A program made the translations under genes and the position numbers. A stretch of 64,000 nucleotides of DNA from CAVRCA01 sp963719345. GTDB taxonomy: Bacteria; Pseudomonadota; Alphaproteobacteria; Acetobacterales; Acetobacteraceae. The stretch spans positions 62,001 through 126,000 of the forward strand of contig CAVRCA010000002.1 of the NCBI GenBank assembly GCA_963719345.1, in the 5' to 3' direction. Below are positions 1 to 9,404 of this stretch, one piece after another. The notes under the pieces were generated by a model. It was not told the origin of the DNA, ran no database searches, and saw nothing but the letters and a program-made list of their open reading frames with translations. Position 1 is the stretch's first letter. Each line of letters opens with the position of its first letter.

Positions 1-1401
1 GATTTGGCGCGACGCGCCGGCAGGTAGCCGCCGAGGGCGGCGCGGCGCTCCTGCAGGTAGGTCATCTCGGGGCTGCCCTCGGGAAAGCGCAGGAACGGCA
101 CCTCCTTCAGCTGCTCGGCGGTGAGCGGCAGGCCGAAGCGGTCGCGGAACTCGCGCAGATGCGCCTCGCCCATCTTCTTCTGCTGGTGGGTGATGTTCTG
201 GCCCTCGCCCGCCTCGCCCATGCCGTAGCCCTTCACGGTCTTGGCGAGGATCACCGTCGGCTGGCCCTGGTGCTGCGTGGCGGCGGCGTAGGCGGCGTAT
301 ACCTTGTTGGGATCGTGGCCGCCGCGGGTGAGCGCCCAGACCTGCTCGTCGGTCATGTCGGCGACGAGGGCGCGGGTTTCGGGGTATTTGCCGAAGAAGC
401 GCTCGCGCACATAGGCGCCGTTCTTGCTCTTGAAGTCCTGGTACTCGCCGTCGACCGCCTCCTCCATGCGGCGGAGCAGCATCCCGCTCCTGTCCTTGGC
501 GATGAGCTGGTCCCAGCCCGACCCCCAGATCACCTTGATGACGTTCCAGCCGGCGCCGCGGAACTCGCCTTCCAGCTCCTGGATTATTTTTCCATTGCCA
601 CGCACCGGACCGTCGAGGCGCTGCAGGTTGCAGTTGACCACGAAGATCAGGTTGTCGAGGTGCTCGCGCCCGGCCATGCCGATCGCGCCCAGGCTCTCCG
701 GCTCGTCGGTCTCGCCGTCGCCGAGAAACGCCCAGACCTTGCGCCCGGCGGTGTCGGCCAGGCCGCGATGGTGGAGGTATTTCAGGAACCGCGCCTGATA
801 CAGCGCCATGATCGGGCCGAGGCCCATCGACACGGTCGGGAACTGCCAGAAATTCGGCATCAGCCAAGGATGCGGGTAGGAGGAAATCCCGTGCCCGCCG
901 ACTTCCTGGCGGAAGCCGAGCATCTGCTCTTCGCTCAGACGGCCTTCGAGGAATGCGCGGGCGTAAAAACCCGGGGCGGAGTGGCCTTGGAAATACACGA
1001 GGTCGCCGCCGTGCCGCTCGGTGGCGCCGTGCCAGAAATGCATGAAGCCGACGTCGTACAGGGTCGCCGCCGACTGGAAGCTTGCGATGTGGCCGCCGAG
1101 CTCGCTGCTTTCCTTGTTGGCGCGCAGCACGGTCGCCAGCGCGTTCCAGCGGATCAGCGAGCGGATACGATGCTCGATCGCGCGGTCGCCGGGATGACGC
1201 GCCTCCTGGTCGGGGCGGATGGTGTTGAGATACGGCGTGTTTGCCGAATACGGCACCGGCGCACCCTGGCGGCGTGCCTCCTCGGCGAGCTCCTCGAGCA
1301 GGAACTGCGCCCGCTCCGGCCCCTCGAAGGCGAGCACGGAGTTCGAGCGCCTCGCGCCATTCCTGGGTCTCGATCGGATCGCTGTCGCGCATCACGTCCA
1401 T
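1..1401 (-). CDS. aceE: Pyruvate dehydrogenase E1 component, homodimeric type (N-terminal half, one frameshift)
   Basis: Decarboxylates pyruvate with thiamine diphosphate and passes the acetyl group to the E2 lipoyl domain of the pyruvate dehydrogenase complex in the cytosol. The reverse strand encodes about 467 residues; the family has about 890, so the C-terminal half lies beyond base 1. The diphosphate-binding motif GDGETDEPES is at bases 693-722, followed on the protein by the RLDGPVRGNGKIIQELEG region. The start at 1401 (MDVMRDSDP) has a GGGGAG ribosome site. An extra base near 1337 breaks the frame between REAL and SVLAFEGPER. phaC is divergent across a 193-bp gap. The family call is firm; I read the frameshift as a sequence error. 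Confidence 0.93.
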   Translation of the reverse strand, partial: MDVMRDSDPIETQEWREALELRARLRGAGAGAVPARGARRGGTPPGCAGAVFGKHAVSQHHPPRPGGASSRRPRDRASYPLADPLERAGDRAARQQGKQRARRPHRKLPVGGDPVRRRLHAFLARRHRAARRRPRVFPRPLRPGFLRPRIPRRPSERRADARLPPGSRRARDFLLPASLADAEFLAVPDRVDGPRPDHGAVSGAVPEIPPPSRPGRHRRAQGLGVSRRRRDRRAGEPGRDRHGRARAPRQPDLRGQLQPAAPRRSGAWQWKNNPGAGRRVPRRRLERHQGDLGVGLGPAHRQGQERDAAPPHGGGGRRRVPGLQEQERRLCARALLRQIPRNPRPRRRHDRRAGLGAHPRRPRSQQGIRRLRRRHAAPGPADGDPRQDREGLRHGRGGRGPEHHPPAEEDGRGASARVPRPLRPAAHRRAAEGGAVPALSRGQPRDDLPAGAPRRPRRLPAGASRQI

Positions 1402-1594
1402 CACGTTCTCCCCCTGGGACGTTCTCCCATGTTTCCCGGCCTGCCGCGTCCACGCGCCGGGAACCACGTCTACAATCGCGGCCTCGGCCGGATCGTTCCG
1501 GAAATTGTGTGCTCAACCTCGCTTGCGGTCGAGCGGCTGGAGTGCCCAGCATGAGAGGGTGCGCCAAGGTGACAAGAACCAAGGAGGATGCGTC
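1402..1594. promoter_or_regulatory. Divergent promoter region of aceE and phaC
   Basis: This 193-bp gap lies between two genes transcribed away from each other, so both promoters should lie here. It holds the aceE ribosome site at its left end and an AAGGAGG site for phaC at 1581-1587. A small CCGGA-N4-TCCGG inverted repeat lies near 1490-1505. I could not identify -35/-10 elements with confidence. Confidence 0.4.
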
Positions 1595-3548
1595 ATGGCT
1601 GACGACCGACGCGCGCCGGAGCAGGCGGGTGGAACCTCATCGCTGGGTCCGGGACCGGACGCGATGCTGGGTCTTTGGACGTCATGGGTCGACTCCGCCT
1701 CGAAGCTGGCCGGACAGTGGATGCCGACCGCACCCGGCCAGCCGGCGTGGCAGCTCTCGCCCGATGCGCTTGCGGGCGGCCTGTTCGAGGGCGGGCGTGC
1801 GGCAGCTCAGCGAGGCGCTGGCGAGGGACCCGGTTCTGCACGCCGTGGAGCAGGCGCTCAATGCGAACCCGCTGCACGATGTCGTGCCGGTCGACTGGGC
1901 GGAGATCGCCCGCGCGCTGCGCACCGTCTGGCTGCGCTCCCTCGGCCGGCCCGACAAGGCGCTTTCGGCCGCGGTCGACTACAACACGCGGGTGTGGCAA
2001 TCGGCGATGGACGCCTGGAACGAGGCGGGGCAGCGCTGGCTGGGGGTGGCGCAATCGGAGGGCGCGGCAGCCTCGCCGGCCGCCGCCGACAAGCGGTTCG
2101 CCGCGCCGGAGTGGCAGAGCAATCCGGCGTACCGCACACTCAAGGAACTCTACCTGCTTGCCTCCGACTGGCTGCTGCGGCATGCCGCCGAAGTCGAGAA
2201 GGACATGGACGAGGCCGAGCGGCAACGCATCGAGTTCCATCTGCGCCAGTTCGTCGATGCCATGAGCCCGACGCTGATCCTTGCCTCCAATCCGGTCGCC
2301 CTGCGCCGGGCGATGGAGACCGGTGGCGCGAGCGTCGCCGACGGCGTGCGTAACCTCCTGCACGACATCCAGGAGGGCAAGCTGAGCATGGTGGACACCA
2401 CCGCCTTCGCGCCGGGGCGCAACCTCGCCCTCACGCCCGGGCAAGGTGGTGCTTTCGCAACAAGCTGATCGAGCTGATCCAGTACGCGCCGTCGACCCAG
2501 ACGGTCCACCCGATCCCGCTGATGATCATCCCGCCCTGGATCAACAAGTTCTACATCATGGACATGCAGCCGAAGAACAGCATGGTCCGCTACCTGGTCG
2601 GCCAGGGCTTCACGCGTGTTCATGGTGTCGTGGCGCAACCCGGATGGCTCGATGGAGGACACCACCATCGAGGACTACATGGATCTCGGCCCGCTGGCGG
2701 CGAGCGACGCGGTCCGCGAGATCACCGGCAGCCAGACGGTCAACGTTATGGGCTACTGCATCGGCGGAACCTGCTGTCGATGACGCTGGCCTGGCTGGCC
2801 ACCCGCAACGACCGCCGCTTCAACTCGGCGACGTTCATGGTGTCGTTGCAGGACTTCTCCAAGGTCGGCGACACGGCCGTGTTCCTCGGCGAGCCGACGG
2901 TGGACTTCATCGAGCAGCAGATGATGGAGCGCGGCTATCTCGACAGCCGCGAGATGTCGAACATGTTCAACCTGCTGCGCAGCAACGACCTGATCTGGTC
3001 GAACGTGGTGAACAATTATCTTCTGGGCCAGAAGCCGCCGGCTTTCGACCTGCTCTACTGGAACAGCGACGGCACCCGGATGGCCCGCACCGCCCACGGC
3101 TGGTATCTGCGCAACACCTATGTCGAGAACAATCTCATGCATCCGGGCAAGGTTGTCCTGAAGGGCGAGGGGCTCGACCTCGGCCGCATCAAGCTCGACA
3201 TGTACGCGGTCGGCGCGGAGAAGGACCACATCGTGCCGTGGGCCGCGGCGTGGCAGATCCACCGGCTGGTCGGAGGCAAGGTACGCTTCGTCCTCGCCTC
3301 GAGCGGCCATATCGCCGGGATGATCAATCCGCCCGGCGGCAAGGGCGTGTTCTGGACCAACGACACGCCGGCGGAGACCGCCGAGGAATGGCGAGGCGAC
3401 CGCCGAGCGCCATGACGGGTCGTGGTGGACCGACTGGTCCGAGTGGCTTGCTTCCCGCGCCGGCGAGAGGGTCCCGCCGCCCGGCCTCGGCAGCGCCGCG
3501 CATCCGCCGCTGCAGGACGCGCCCGGCAGCTACGTGCTGGAGAAGTAG
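1595..3548 (+). CDS. phaC: Class I poly(3-hydroxyalkanoate) synthase (frame broken at about six points)
   Basis: Polymerises 3-hydroxyacyl-CoA into PHA storage polyester at the granule surface. The start ATG at 1595 follows AAGGAGG and the product, once joined, has about 650 residues, in the class I range. Visible parts are the N-terminal PhaC_N domain, the lipase-like box GYCIGG with the nucleophilic Cys at 2751-2768, the Asp of AEKDHIVPW near 3230 and the His of SSGHIAG near 3305. The C-terminus ends WWTDWSEWL...YVLEK. The frame changes near 1795, 2440, 2456, 2615, 2770 and 3390. All but the one near 2770 look like one added base, and the protein reads on across each. No phaA, phaB or phasin gene is adjacent. 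Confidence 0.9.
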
Positions 3549-3892
3549 TCCACCACGCTCTGGATCGGCGCGGACGAACCGACTGGTGCAGAACCAAATG
3601 GGGCGCTTCCGAAGAAGCGCCCCGTTGGTCTGCGGCTCGGAGGCGGACAACCGCGTCGTGCACCTGAACGGGAGAGCCGAAGGTGGTCTTTCGGGGTCCC
3701 TCGTATCTGAGCCCCACATTCACTCACGGAAATGAGAAAAGTGTTAACGGGCCGGCTATGCCAGCCTTTTCCTGAGCCGCGGGGCGATCGAGGCGACGCG
3801 CCGCGCGCGTGGCGCCGCAATCACTCGCCGAGAGTTGCGTTTGGCCTGCCGGCGAACGAGCCGGCGGTCCCAAGGGAGACAGGGAGCTGAAC
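3549..3892. other. Intergenic stretch between phaC and the AAHS transporter
   Basis: These 344 bases hold no convincing gene on either strand. The left part carries the phaC terminator hairpin at 3600-3623. The right part should contain the promoter of the transporter at 3893, whose ribosome site is the GGGAG just before the start. An A+T-richer patch lies at about 3715-3750, but I see no clear operator. Confidence 0.5.
3600..3623 (+). terminator. Hairpin terminator downstream of phaC
   Basis: A perfect 10-bp stem (GGGGCGCTTC with GAAGCGCCCC) closes a CGAA tetraloop 52 bases after the phaC stop. There is no strong T run on its 3' side, so termination efficiency is uncertain. Confidence 0.6.
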
Positions 3893-5260
3893 ATGCCGAG
3901 CGGCCGCAGCGTCGATGTCCAAGCCTTTCTGGACGAGCACCCGTTCTCGCCGTTCCAATGGCTGATCTTCGGGCTGTGTTTCTTCATCGTTCTGCTGGAC
4001 GGGTTCGACACCGCCGCGATCGGCTACATCGCACCCTCGCTGCTGACGGAATGGCACTTGGCCCGGTCCGATCTCGCGCCGGTCCTGAGTGCGGCGCTGT
4101 TCGGTTTGGCTGCCGGCGCCCTCTGCTCCGGACCACTGGCCGACCGGTTCGGCCGCAAGGCGATGCTGGTCGGCTCGGTGCTGGTGATCAGCATCGCCTG
4201 CCTGTTCTCGGCGTTCTCGGGCAGCTTGGACCAACTCGTCGCCTGGCGGTTCGTCACCGGCCTCGGCCTCGGCTCGGCGATGCCCAACGCCGTCACCCTG
4301 ATGAGCGAGTATTGCCCGAGCGGGCGGCGCGCCACGCTCACCAACGCGATGTTCTGCGGCTTTCCGCTGGGGGCGGCGTTCGGCGGCTTCCTCGCTGCCT
4401 GGATGATCCCGCAATGGGGCTGGCGCAGCGTGCTGCTGTTCGGCGGCACCATGCCGCTCGTCTTGGCCGTTCTCCTGCTCCTGCTGTTGCCGGAATCGGT
4501 GCGTTACATGGTCGCCAAGCAGCAGCCCGTGGAGCGGATTCGCGGCGTGCTGCGCCGCGTCTCCGCCAGCGCCGCGGAGGCGACATCGTTCGTCATGAGC
4601 GAGACAGCGCCGGCGGCCGCAGCCCGGAGCGGCGCCGGGGTGGTGCTGTCGGCGCCCTATGTGGTGGGCTCGGTGGCGCTGTGGGTGGCCTACTTCATGG
4701 GCCTGGTGATCTTTTATGCGGTGGTCAACTGGATGCCGGTCCTGTTCCGGGACGCCGGCCTGCAGCCGGGCACGGCCGCGCTGATCTCCGCCCTGTTTCC
4801 GCTCGGCGGTGTGGGCGCCATCCTGTCCGGCTGGCTGATGGATCGTTTCAACGGCAACAAGGTGATTGCCGTGAGCTTTGTTCTGACGGCGGTGGCGATC
4901 TACGCCATCGGCCAGGTGAGCGGCTCGCTCGGACTGCTGATGCTGGTGGTGTTCGTGGCCGGCACTGTCATGAACACGGCGCAATCGTCGCTGCCCGCGC
5001 TGGCCGCCGCGTTCTACCCGACGCAGGGGCGCGCGACCGGAGTGGGCTGGATGCTGGGTCTCGGCCGCTTCGGCGGCATCGCCGGCTCGTTCCTGGTCGC
5101 CGAGCTGGCGCGGCGGAACCTCGCCTTCAGCGAGATTTTTGCGGTGGTTGCCGTCCCCGGCCTGATTTCGGCGGCGGCGCTGGCGGTCAAGCAGATCGCC
5201 CATCCCGAGGCGAAGGACGCGCGCAGTGTCGCTACGCAGGGCGAGGTGCTCGGCCATTGA
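3893..5260 (+). CDS. AAHS-family MFS transporter (aromatic acid:H+ symporter type)
   Basis: Predicted inner-membrane proton symporter of 455 residues with twelve hydrophobic segments. The motif DGFDTAAIGYIAPSL in the first segment is typical of the benzoate/4-hydroxybenzoate (PcaK/BenK) family, and GPLADRFGRK is the MFS loop 2-3 signature. The ATG at 3893 was preferred over an in-frame start 84 bases upstream because a GGGAG ribosome site precedes it and the N-terminus then matches the family. It converges on a carboxymuconolactone decarboxylase 35 bases downstream. That fits uptake of a protocatechuate-pathway substrate, but the substrate is inference. Confidence 0.85.
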   Translation: MPSGRSVDVQAFLDEHPFSPFQWLIFGLCFFIVLLDGFDTAAIGYIAPSLLTEWHLARSDLAPVLSAALFGLAAGALCSGPLADRFGRKAMLVGSVLVISIACLFSAFSGSLDQLVAWRFVTGLGLGSAMPNAVTLMSEYCPSGRRATLTNAMFCGFPLGAAFGGFLAAWMIPQWGWRSVLLFGGTMPLVLAVLLLLLLPESVRYMVAKQQPVERIRGVLRRVSASAAEATSFVMSETAPAAAARSGAGVVLSAPYVVGSVALWVAYFMGLVIFYAVVNWMPVLFRDAGLQPGTAALISALFPLGGVGAILSGWLMDRFNGNKVIAVSFVLTAVAIYAIGQVSGSLGLLMLVVFVAGTVMNTAQSSLPALAAAFYPTQGRATGVGWMLGLGRFGGIAGSFLVAELARRNLAFSEIFAVVAVPGLISAAALAVKQIAHPEAKDARSVATQGEVLGH

Positions 5261-5295
5261 TCCGCGCCGGGCAGTGCTCCCACAGTCGCGGTTGA

Positions 5296-5688
5296 TCAGC
5301 CCTCTTCGCGCATCTCCGCAAACACCTTGCGCGCGGTGATCATCGCTTCGCGGACCAACGGCAGTCCGACGTAGCCGCTCATGTGCAGCAGGGTCTCGAT
5401 CAGCTCGTCCTCGGTCCAGCCCTCGCGGCGGGCCATGCGCAGGTGGATCGCCAGCTCGGGGTCGCGGCCCATTGCGGTGTCGGAGACGACGCAGATCAAG
5501 GTGCGCGTCTTCACGTCGAGGCCCGGCCGTGTCCACAGCAAGCCGAATACGGCCTCGGTCGCGTAGTCGCCGAATTTCTTCATCGTTTCGTCGGTGTAGA
5601 CCGTCTTGTCCATGCGCTCGACGGTCGCATGCCCCATCAGCCGGCGCCGCATTGCGCGGCCCTGCTCGTAGGCGTCGCTGTTGGCCAT
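5296..5688 (-). CDS. 4-carboxymuconolactone decarboxylase family protein
   Basis: A 130-residue all-alpha protein of the CMD family, which in the beta-ketoadipate pathway decarboxylates 4-carboxymuconolactone to the enol-lactone. The family core is visible from about residue 45 to 125 (RTLICVVSDTAMGRDPEL, HLRMARREGWTEDEL, ETLLHMSGYVGLP). It lacks the CxxC of AhpD peroxidases, which favours the decarboxylase branch. It lies 23 bases downstream of the amidohydrolase gene on the same strand and faces the AAHS transporter. No other pca genes are nearby, so the exact substrate is open. Confidence 0.85.
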   Translation of the reverse strand: MANSDAYEQGRAMRRRLMGHATVERMDKTVYTDETMKKFGDYATEAVFGLLWTRPGLDVKTRTLICVVSDTAMGRDPELAIHLRMARREGWTEDELIETLLHMSGYVGLPLVREAMITARKVFAEMREEG

Positions 5689-5711
5689 GTGTCCCTCCCG
5701 GTTTGCCCCGC

Positions 5712-7430
5712 CTATTCCGCCGAGGCCCGCACCAGTTTGCCGGGCGTCGCCCCGGTGTATTCGCCGTCCTCGAACACCGGGACCCCGGCGACGTAGGTCG
5801 CGCGGTAGCCGTCCACCCGCTGCACCAGCCGTCGCCCGCCCGCCGGCAGGTCATAGCGGATCTCCGGGATGTGCAGCCGCAGTTTCTGGAAGTCGATGAT
5901 GTTGAGGTCGGCCCGCAAGCCGGGCGTCAGCGCGCCGCGGTCGAGAAAACCGAAGAACCGCGCCGTCTCGCTGGTCTGTCGCTTGACCAGCAGCTCCACC
6001 GGCAGCACCGCGCCGCGTTTCCGGTCGCGGCCCCAATGCGCCAGCATGAAACTCGGCAAGCTGGCATCGACGATGGACGAGCAATGCGCGCCGCCGTCCG
6101 ACAGCCCGAGAATGGTGCCGGAATCGGTCAGCATCTCGCGGATCGGCTCGTGGTTGCCGGTGTTGTAGCCGACCACCGGAAAGAACAGGAACCGGTCGAC
6201 GCCGCCGGCGAGGTAGTCGTAGGCGACCTCGTCCGGGGTGCGACCCTCGCGCGCGGCGATGGCGGCGATGCTGCTCGACGCCGGCGGCTCGTAATCCGGC
6301 GGATCGCCCATCACGAACATGCGGTCCCAGCGCGTCACGATGTTCTGCCGGAACTGCGACAACAATCCGACGAGTTTTGGCGACGGCTGCTCGGCCAGGA
6401 TGGTGCGCCGCACCTCCGGGTCGCGCAGCCGGGCGATCCGCTCGTCGCGCGGCAGACGCAGGATCTCCTGATAGCTCTGCCGAATGGAGAAAGGATTGAG
6501 CGCGGTGTCGATGCCGAGCAGTACGCCGACCGGTCGGCCGGCGATCTGCGCCGTCAGCATCGCGCCTTTCGCGCGCGCGGCATGCACGCCCTCGAGCAGC
6601 CGACGCCAGCGCTCGGGGTCGTTCGGCTGGTCGGTGAGGAGGAACCAGATCGGCCGGCCGGTCTCCTGACCGAACTCGGTCATCCAGGCGAGTTCTTCCG
6701 CCTCGTCATCGAAATCGCTGTTCATGCCGAAGGCGCCGTGCCGGACCGCCTTGAACGCCCGGCCGATGCCGAGCAGCTCGTCGATCTCCGAATAGCGGCC
6801 GGGGACGAACTGCCCGTCCGGCGTCTTGTGCGAGTTGGTCCGCGACGTGGTGAAGCCGAACGCGCCGGCGCGCAGCGCGTCCTCGGTCAGCCGGCGCATG
6901 GTTGCGATGTCGTCCGCCGTCGCCGCCTCGCGCCGGATCGCCCGCTCGCCCATGACGTAGACCCGCAAAGGATGGTGCGGGATCTGTGCCCCAACGTCGA
7001 TCGCGCGCGGCATCCGCTCCAGCGCGTCGAGGTATTCCGGAAAACTCTCCCAGTCCCACTTGAGGCCCTCGAACAGCGCGACGCCGGGGATTTCCTCGAC
7101 CCCCTCCATCAGCGCGACCAGCGCCTCGTGGTGCTCGCGCTTGACCGGCGCGAAGCCGACGCCGCAATTGCCGAACAGGATGGTGGTGACGCCGTGCCAT
7201 GACGAGGGGGCGAGCAGCGGGTCCCAGGTCGCCTGGCCGTCGTAATGCGTGTGGGCATCGACCCAGCCCGGCGTAACCAGCATGCCCTCGGCATCGACGT
7301 CGCGCCGCGCCGGCCCGAGCTTGCCGCCGACCGCCACGATCCGGTCGCCCTCGATCGCGAGATCGCCCGAAAAAGCTGGCTGGCCAGTGCCATCGACGAT
7401 GGTGCCGCCACGAATGACCGTATCGTGCAT
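5712..7430 (-). CDS. Amidohydrolase, N-acyl-D-amino-acid deacylase (D-aminoacylase)-like
   Basis: A 572-residue metal-dependent hydrolase of the amidohydrolase superfamily. The N-terminal beta part (VIRGGTIVDGTGQPAFSGDLAIEGDRI) is followed by the metal-binding HTHYDGQATWDP at about residues 60-71, the FGNCGVGFAP region near 87 and the late DGGAHCS motif at about 458. This layout matches D-aminoacylase/dihydroorotase-like enzymes, usually 480-580 residues. Family substrates are N-acyl-D-amino acids or related amides; the true one cannot be told here. The decarboxylase gene follows 23 bases downstream, so the two may be co-transcribed. Confidence 0.83.
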   Translation of the reverse strand: MHDTVIRGGTIVDGTGQPAFSGDLAIEGDRIVAVGGKLGPARRDVDAEGMLVTPGWVDAHTHYDGQATWDPLLAPSSWHGVTTILFGNCGVGFAPVKREHHEALVALMEGVEEIPGVALFEGLKWDWESFPEYLDALERMPRAIDVGAQIPHHPLRVYVMGERAIRREAATADDIATMRRLTEDALRAGAFGFTTSRTNSHKTPDGQFVPGRYSEIDELLGIGRAFKAVRHGAFGMNSDFDDEAEELAWMTEFGQETGRPIWFLLTDQPNDPERWRRLLEGVHAARAKGAMLTAQIAGRPVGVLLGIDTALNPFSIRQSYQEILRLPRDERIARLRDPEVRRTILAEQPSPKLVGLLSQFRQNIVTRWDRMFVMGDPPDYEPPASSSIAAIAAREGRTPDEVAYDYLAGGVDRFLFFPVVGYNTGNHEPIREMLTDSGTILGLSDGGAHCSSIVDASLPSFMLAHWGRDRKRGAVLPVELLVKRQTSETARFFGFLDRGALTPGLRADLNIIDFQKLRLHIPEIRYDLPAGGRRLVQRVDGYRATYVAGVPVFEDGEYTGATPGKLVRASAE

Positions 7431-7597
7431 GGACCCTCCGAACGCGGGCGCTGAACCGAATGGCTGGCCGCTTGCCGATATTCGAGGTCAACCCGGTCGA
7501 GGGGTCAAGCGACATCGCGGCCGTGACCGGAGCCAAGGCCCTGGCGCTGGCGTCGAACGCTGCTAGGCTCGCGAGCGACAGGCGAGGAGTGCCCCGA

Positions 7598-8071
7598 ATG
7601 CGAGAGGAGATACCGGTTATCGACTTCACGGCCGCCCTCGCGGGCGAGGGCGACGCGCTGCGCACGGTGGCACGAGAGGTTCGCGAGGCGCTCACCAACG
7701 TCGGCTTCCTCGTGCTCACCGGCCATGACGTGCCGCAGTCGGCGATCGACCGCACCTTCGCGGACGCCAAGCGCCTGCACGAGCTGCCGATGGAGCGCAA
7801 GCTCGCGCTCAGGATGAACGAGCACAACAACGGGTACATGGCGATGAACCGATACGCCGTGTGGACGTCGGAGGTGAACCGGAACGACAAGCCGGACCTG
7901 AACGAGGCGTTCTTCCTCGGCCCGCAGATAGACACGGTGATCGAGTGCCTGCCCGGCTGCGCCTCAGTCGACCGGCCGGCGCAATGGCCGCCGATCAGCT
8001 ACGGCGACTGGCTGGCCTATTGGAACAGCGCCAACTACGACCCCAAGGCGCAGAAGGATGTCGCGGCCTGA
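7598..8071 (+). pseudogene. Isopenicillin N synthase-like 2-oxoglutarate/Fe(II) oxygenase lacking its catalytic core
   Basis: The 157-residue frame is open. Residues 1 to about 108 match the DIOX_N half of IPNS-like oxygenases (IPVIDFTAAL, VGFLVLTGHDVP, DLNEAFFLG). From about residue 109 it continues straight into the extreme C-terminus of the same family (IDTVIECLPGCASVDRPAQ, PPISYGDWLAYW). About 160 residues are missing between them, including the HxD...H iron ligands and the RxS cosubstrate motif. The junction FFLGP resembles both family positions, as expected for deletion between short direct repeats or an assembly collapse. The start at 7598 has a GCGAGGAG site. The protein should be catalytically dead. 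Confidence 0.8.
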
Positions 8072-8105
8072 ACGGGCGCCGCGACCGGAGAAAGCAAGCG
8101 AGATC

Positions 8106-9377
8106 ATGCGGATCGAAATCATCTGCACCGGCGACGAGGTGCTTACCGGCAAGATCGTCAACACCAACTTTTCCTACATGACCCAAAAACTCGAGGATGT
8201 CGGGCTCGATGCGTACTGGGGCACCACGGTGGGCGACGACCGCGAGGCGCTGCTGAGCGCCTTCAGGCTGGCGTCCGAACGGGCCGACGCGGTGATCGTC
8301 AATGGCGGGCTCGGTCCCACCGTCGATGATCTGTCGCAGGAGATCGCGGCGCAGGCGGCGGGCGTCGATCTCGTGCTGGATGAGGCCTGGCTCGAGCGGA
8401 TGGAGTCGTTCTTTACCCGCCGCAACCGCACCATGTCGCCTAACAACCGCAAGCAGGCGATGCTGCCGCGCGGCTCGGAAATCCTCGACAACCCAATCGG
8501 CACGGCGTGCGGCTTCGCCATGGACATTGGCCGCGCGCGGTTCTTCTTCACGCCCGGCGTCCCGCGCGAGCTGCGCCGGATGCTGGAGGAGCAGATCATC
8601 CCGCGCCTGCTCGCCCGTGGCGGGGCGCCGATCGCGATCCGGCTCAAGCGGTTCCACACCTACGGCTTGGGCGAGTCGCACGTCGACGAACTGCTCGCCG
8701 GCGTCGAGGATCTGGTGCCGGACGGCAGCGCCAAGCTCGGTTTCCGCGCCCACTATCCGCAGATCGAGACCAAGCTGACGGTGCGCGGGACCGACCCCGA
8801 CGACATTGCCCGCAAGCTGCGGCCGGTCGAGGCGGAGGTTCGCCGTCGGCTCGGCAATTTCATCATTGCCCAGGATGACGAGACTCTTGAGAGCGTCGTG
8901 CTCGCCGATTTGCTCGGGCAGGGCGGGTTGCTGGCGCTGGTGGAGACGTTCACGGGCGGCCAGATTGCCGCCCGGCTGGCGCATCTGCCGCAGGCGGAGC
9001 GGGTTTTTCGTACCGGCACCGTGGTGCGCGACTTCGCCCAACTCCGCAGCGCGTTGGGCGTTTCGGACGACGATGTGTCCGATGGGTTCACCGAGGCGAA
9101 GGCGGAGGCGGTCGCCCGCGCCGCCTTGCGTCGGAGCGGTGCGAGCCACGCGCTGGCGGTGCTGATCGAGCTTGATGAGGGCGCCGACCGGATGGATTTG
9201 GGCGGCACCACCTGGGTCGCGATCGCCACGGCGGATCGCGCGGCGGTCCGGCGCTCCCGCATCCTGGGCGGGCGCGACTGGATCAGGTTGGGTGCGGTGG
9301 AACTCGGCCTCGACTGCCTCCGCCGCTTCCTCCACGACCTGCCGGTGTACGAAAAGACCGACTTCGAGAAGACGTAG
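8106..9377 (+). CDS. cinA: CinA-like protein (molybdopterin-binding domain plus CinA C-terminal domain)
   Basis: A 423-residue protein. The N-terminal MoaB/Mog-type domain (about 1-170) carries EIICTGDEVLTGKIVNTN and VNGGLGPTVDDL. The C-terminal CinA domain (about 265-415) begins at LLALVETFTGGQIAARL, where the usual AESCTGG is changed to VETFTGG. In studied members this domain deamidates nicotinamide mononucleotide and the N-terminal domain has ADP-ribose pyrophosphatase activity. The loss of the Ser/Cys of the SCTGG motif makes deamidase activity uncertain. The ATG at 8106 was chosen because the family starts at MRIEIICTGDE. It follows the truncated oxygenase by 34 bases. Confidence 0.87.
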   Translation: MRIEIICTGDEVLTGKIVNTNFSYMTQKLEDVGLDAYWGTTVGDDREALLSAFRLASERADAVIVNGGLGPTVDDLSQEIAAQAAGVDLVLDEAWLERMESFFTRRNRTMSPNNRKQAMLPRGSEILDNPIGTACGFAMDIGRARFFFTPGVPRELRRMLEEQIIPRLLARGGAPIAIRLKRFHTYGLGESHVDELLAGVEDLVPDGSAKLGFRAHYPQIETKLTVRGTDPDDIARKLRPVEAEVRRRLGNFIIAQDDETLESVVLADLLGQGGLLALVETFTGGQIAARLAHLPQAERVFRTGTVVRDFAQLRSALGVSDDDVSDGFTEAKAEAVARAALRRSGASHALAVLIELDEGADRMDLGGTTWVAIATADRAAVRRSRILGGRDWIRLGAVELGLDCLRRFLHDLPVYEKTDFEKT

Positions 9378-9404
9378 GCTTCCGGTTCGTCATTGCCGGC
9401 TCGA

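Noticed and set aside
159..2468. A very long open frame (769 codons) on the + strand over aceE and phaC
   Set aside because: Its first part is the antisense shadow of aceE, and only its last ~220 codons are real phaC sequence. High G+C makes long antisense frames common here.
3821..5854. Long minus-strand frame opposite the AAHS transporter
   Set aside because: It is low-complexity Arg/Gly/Ala/Glu sequence with no motif. The + strand encodes a complete, recognisable transporter.
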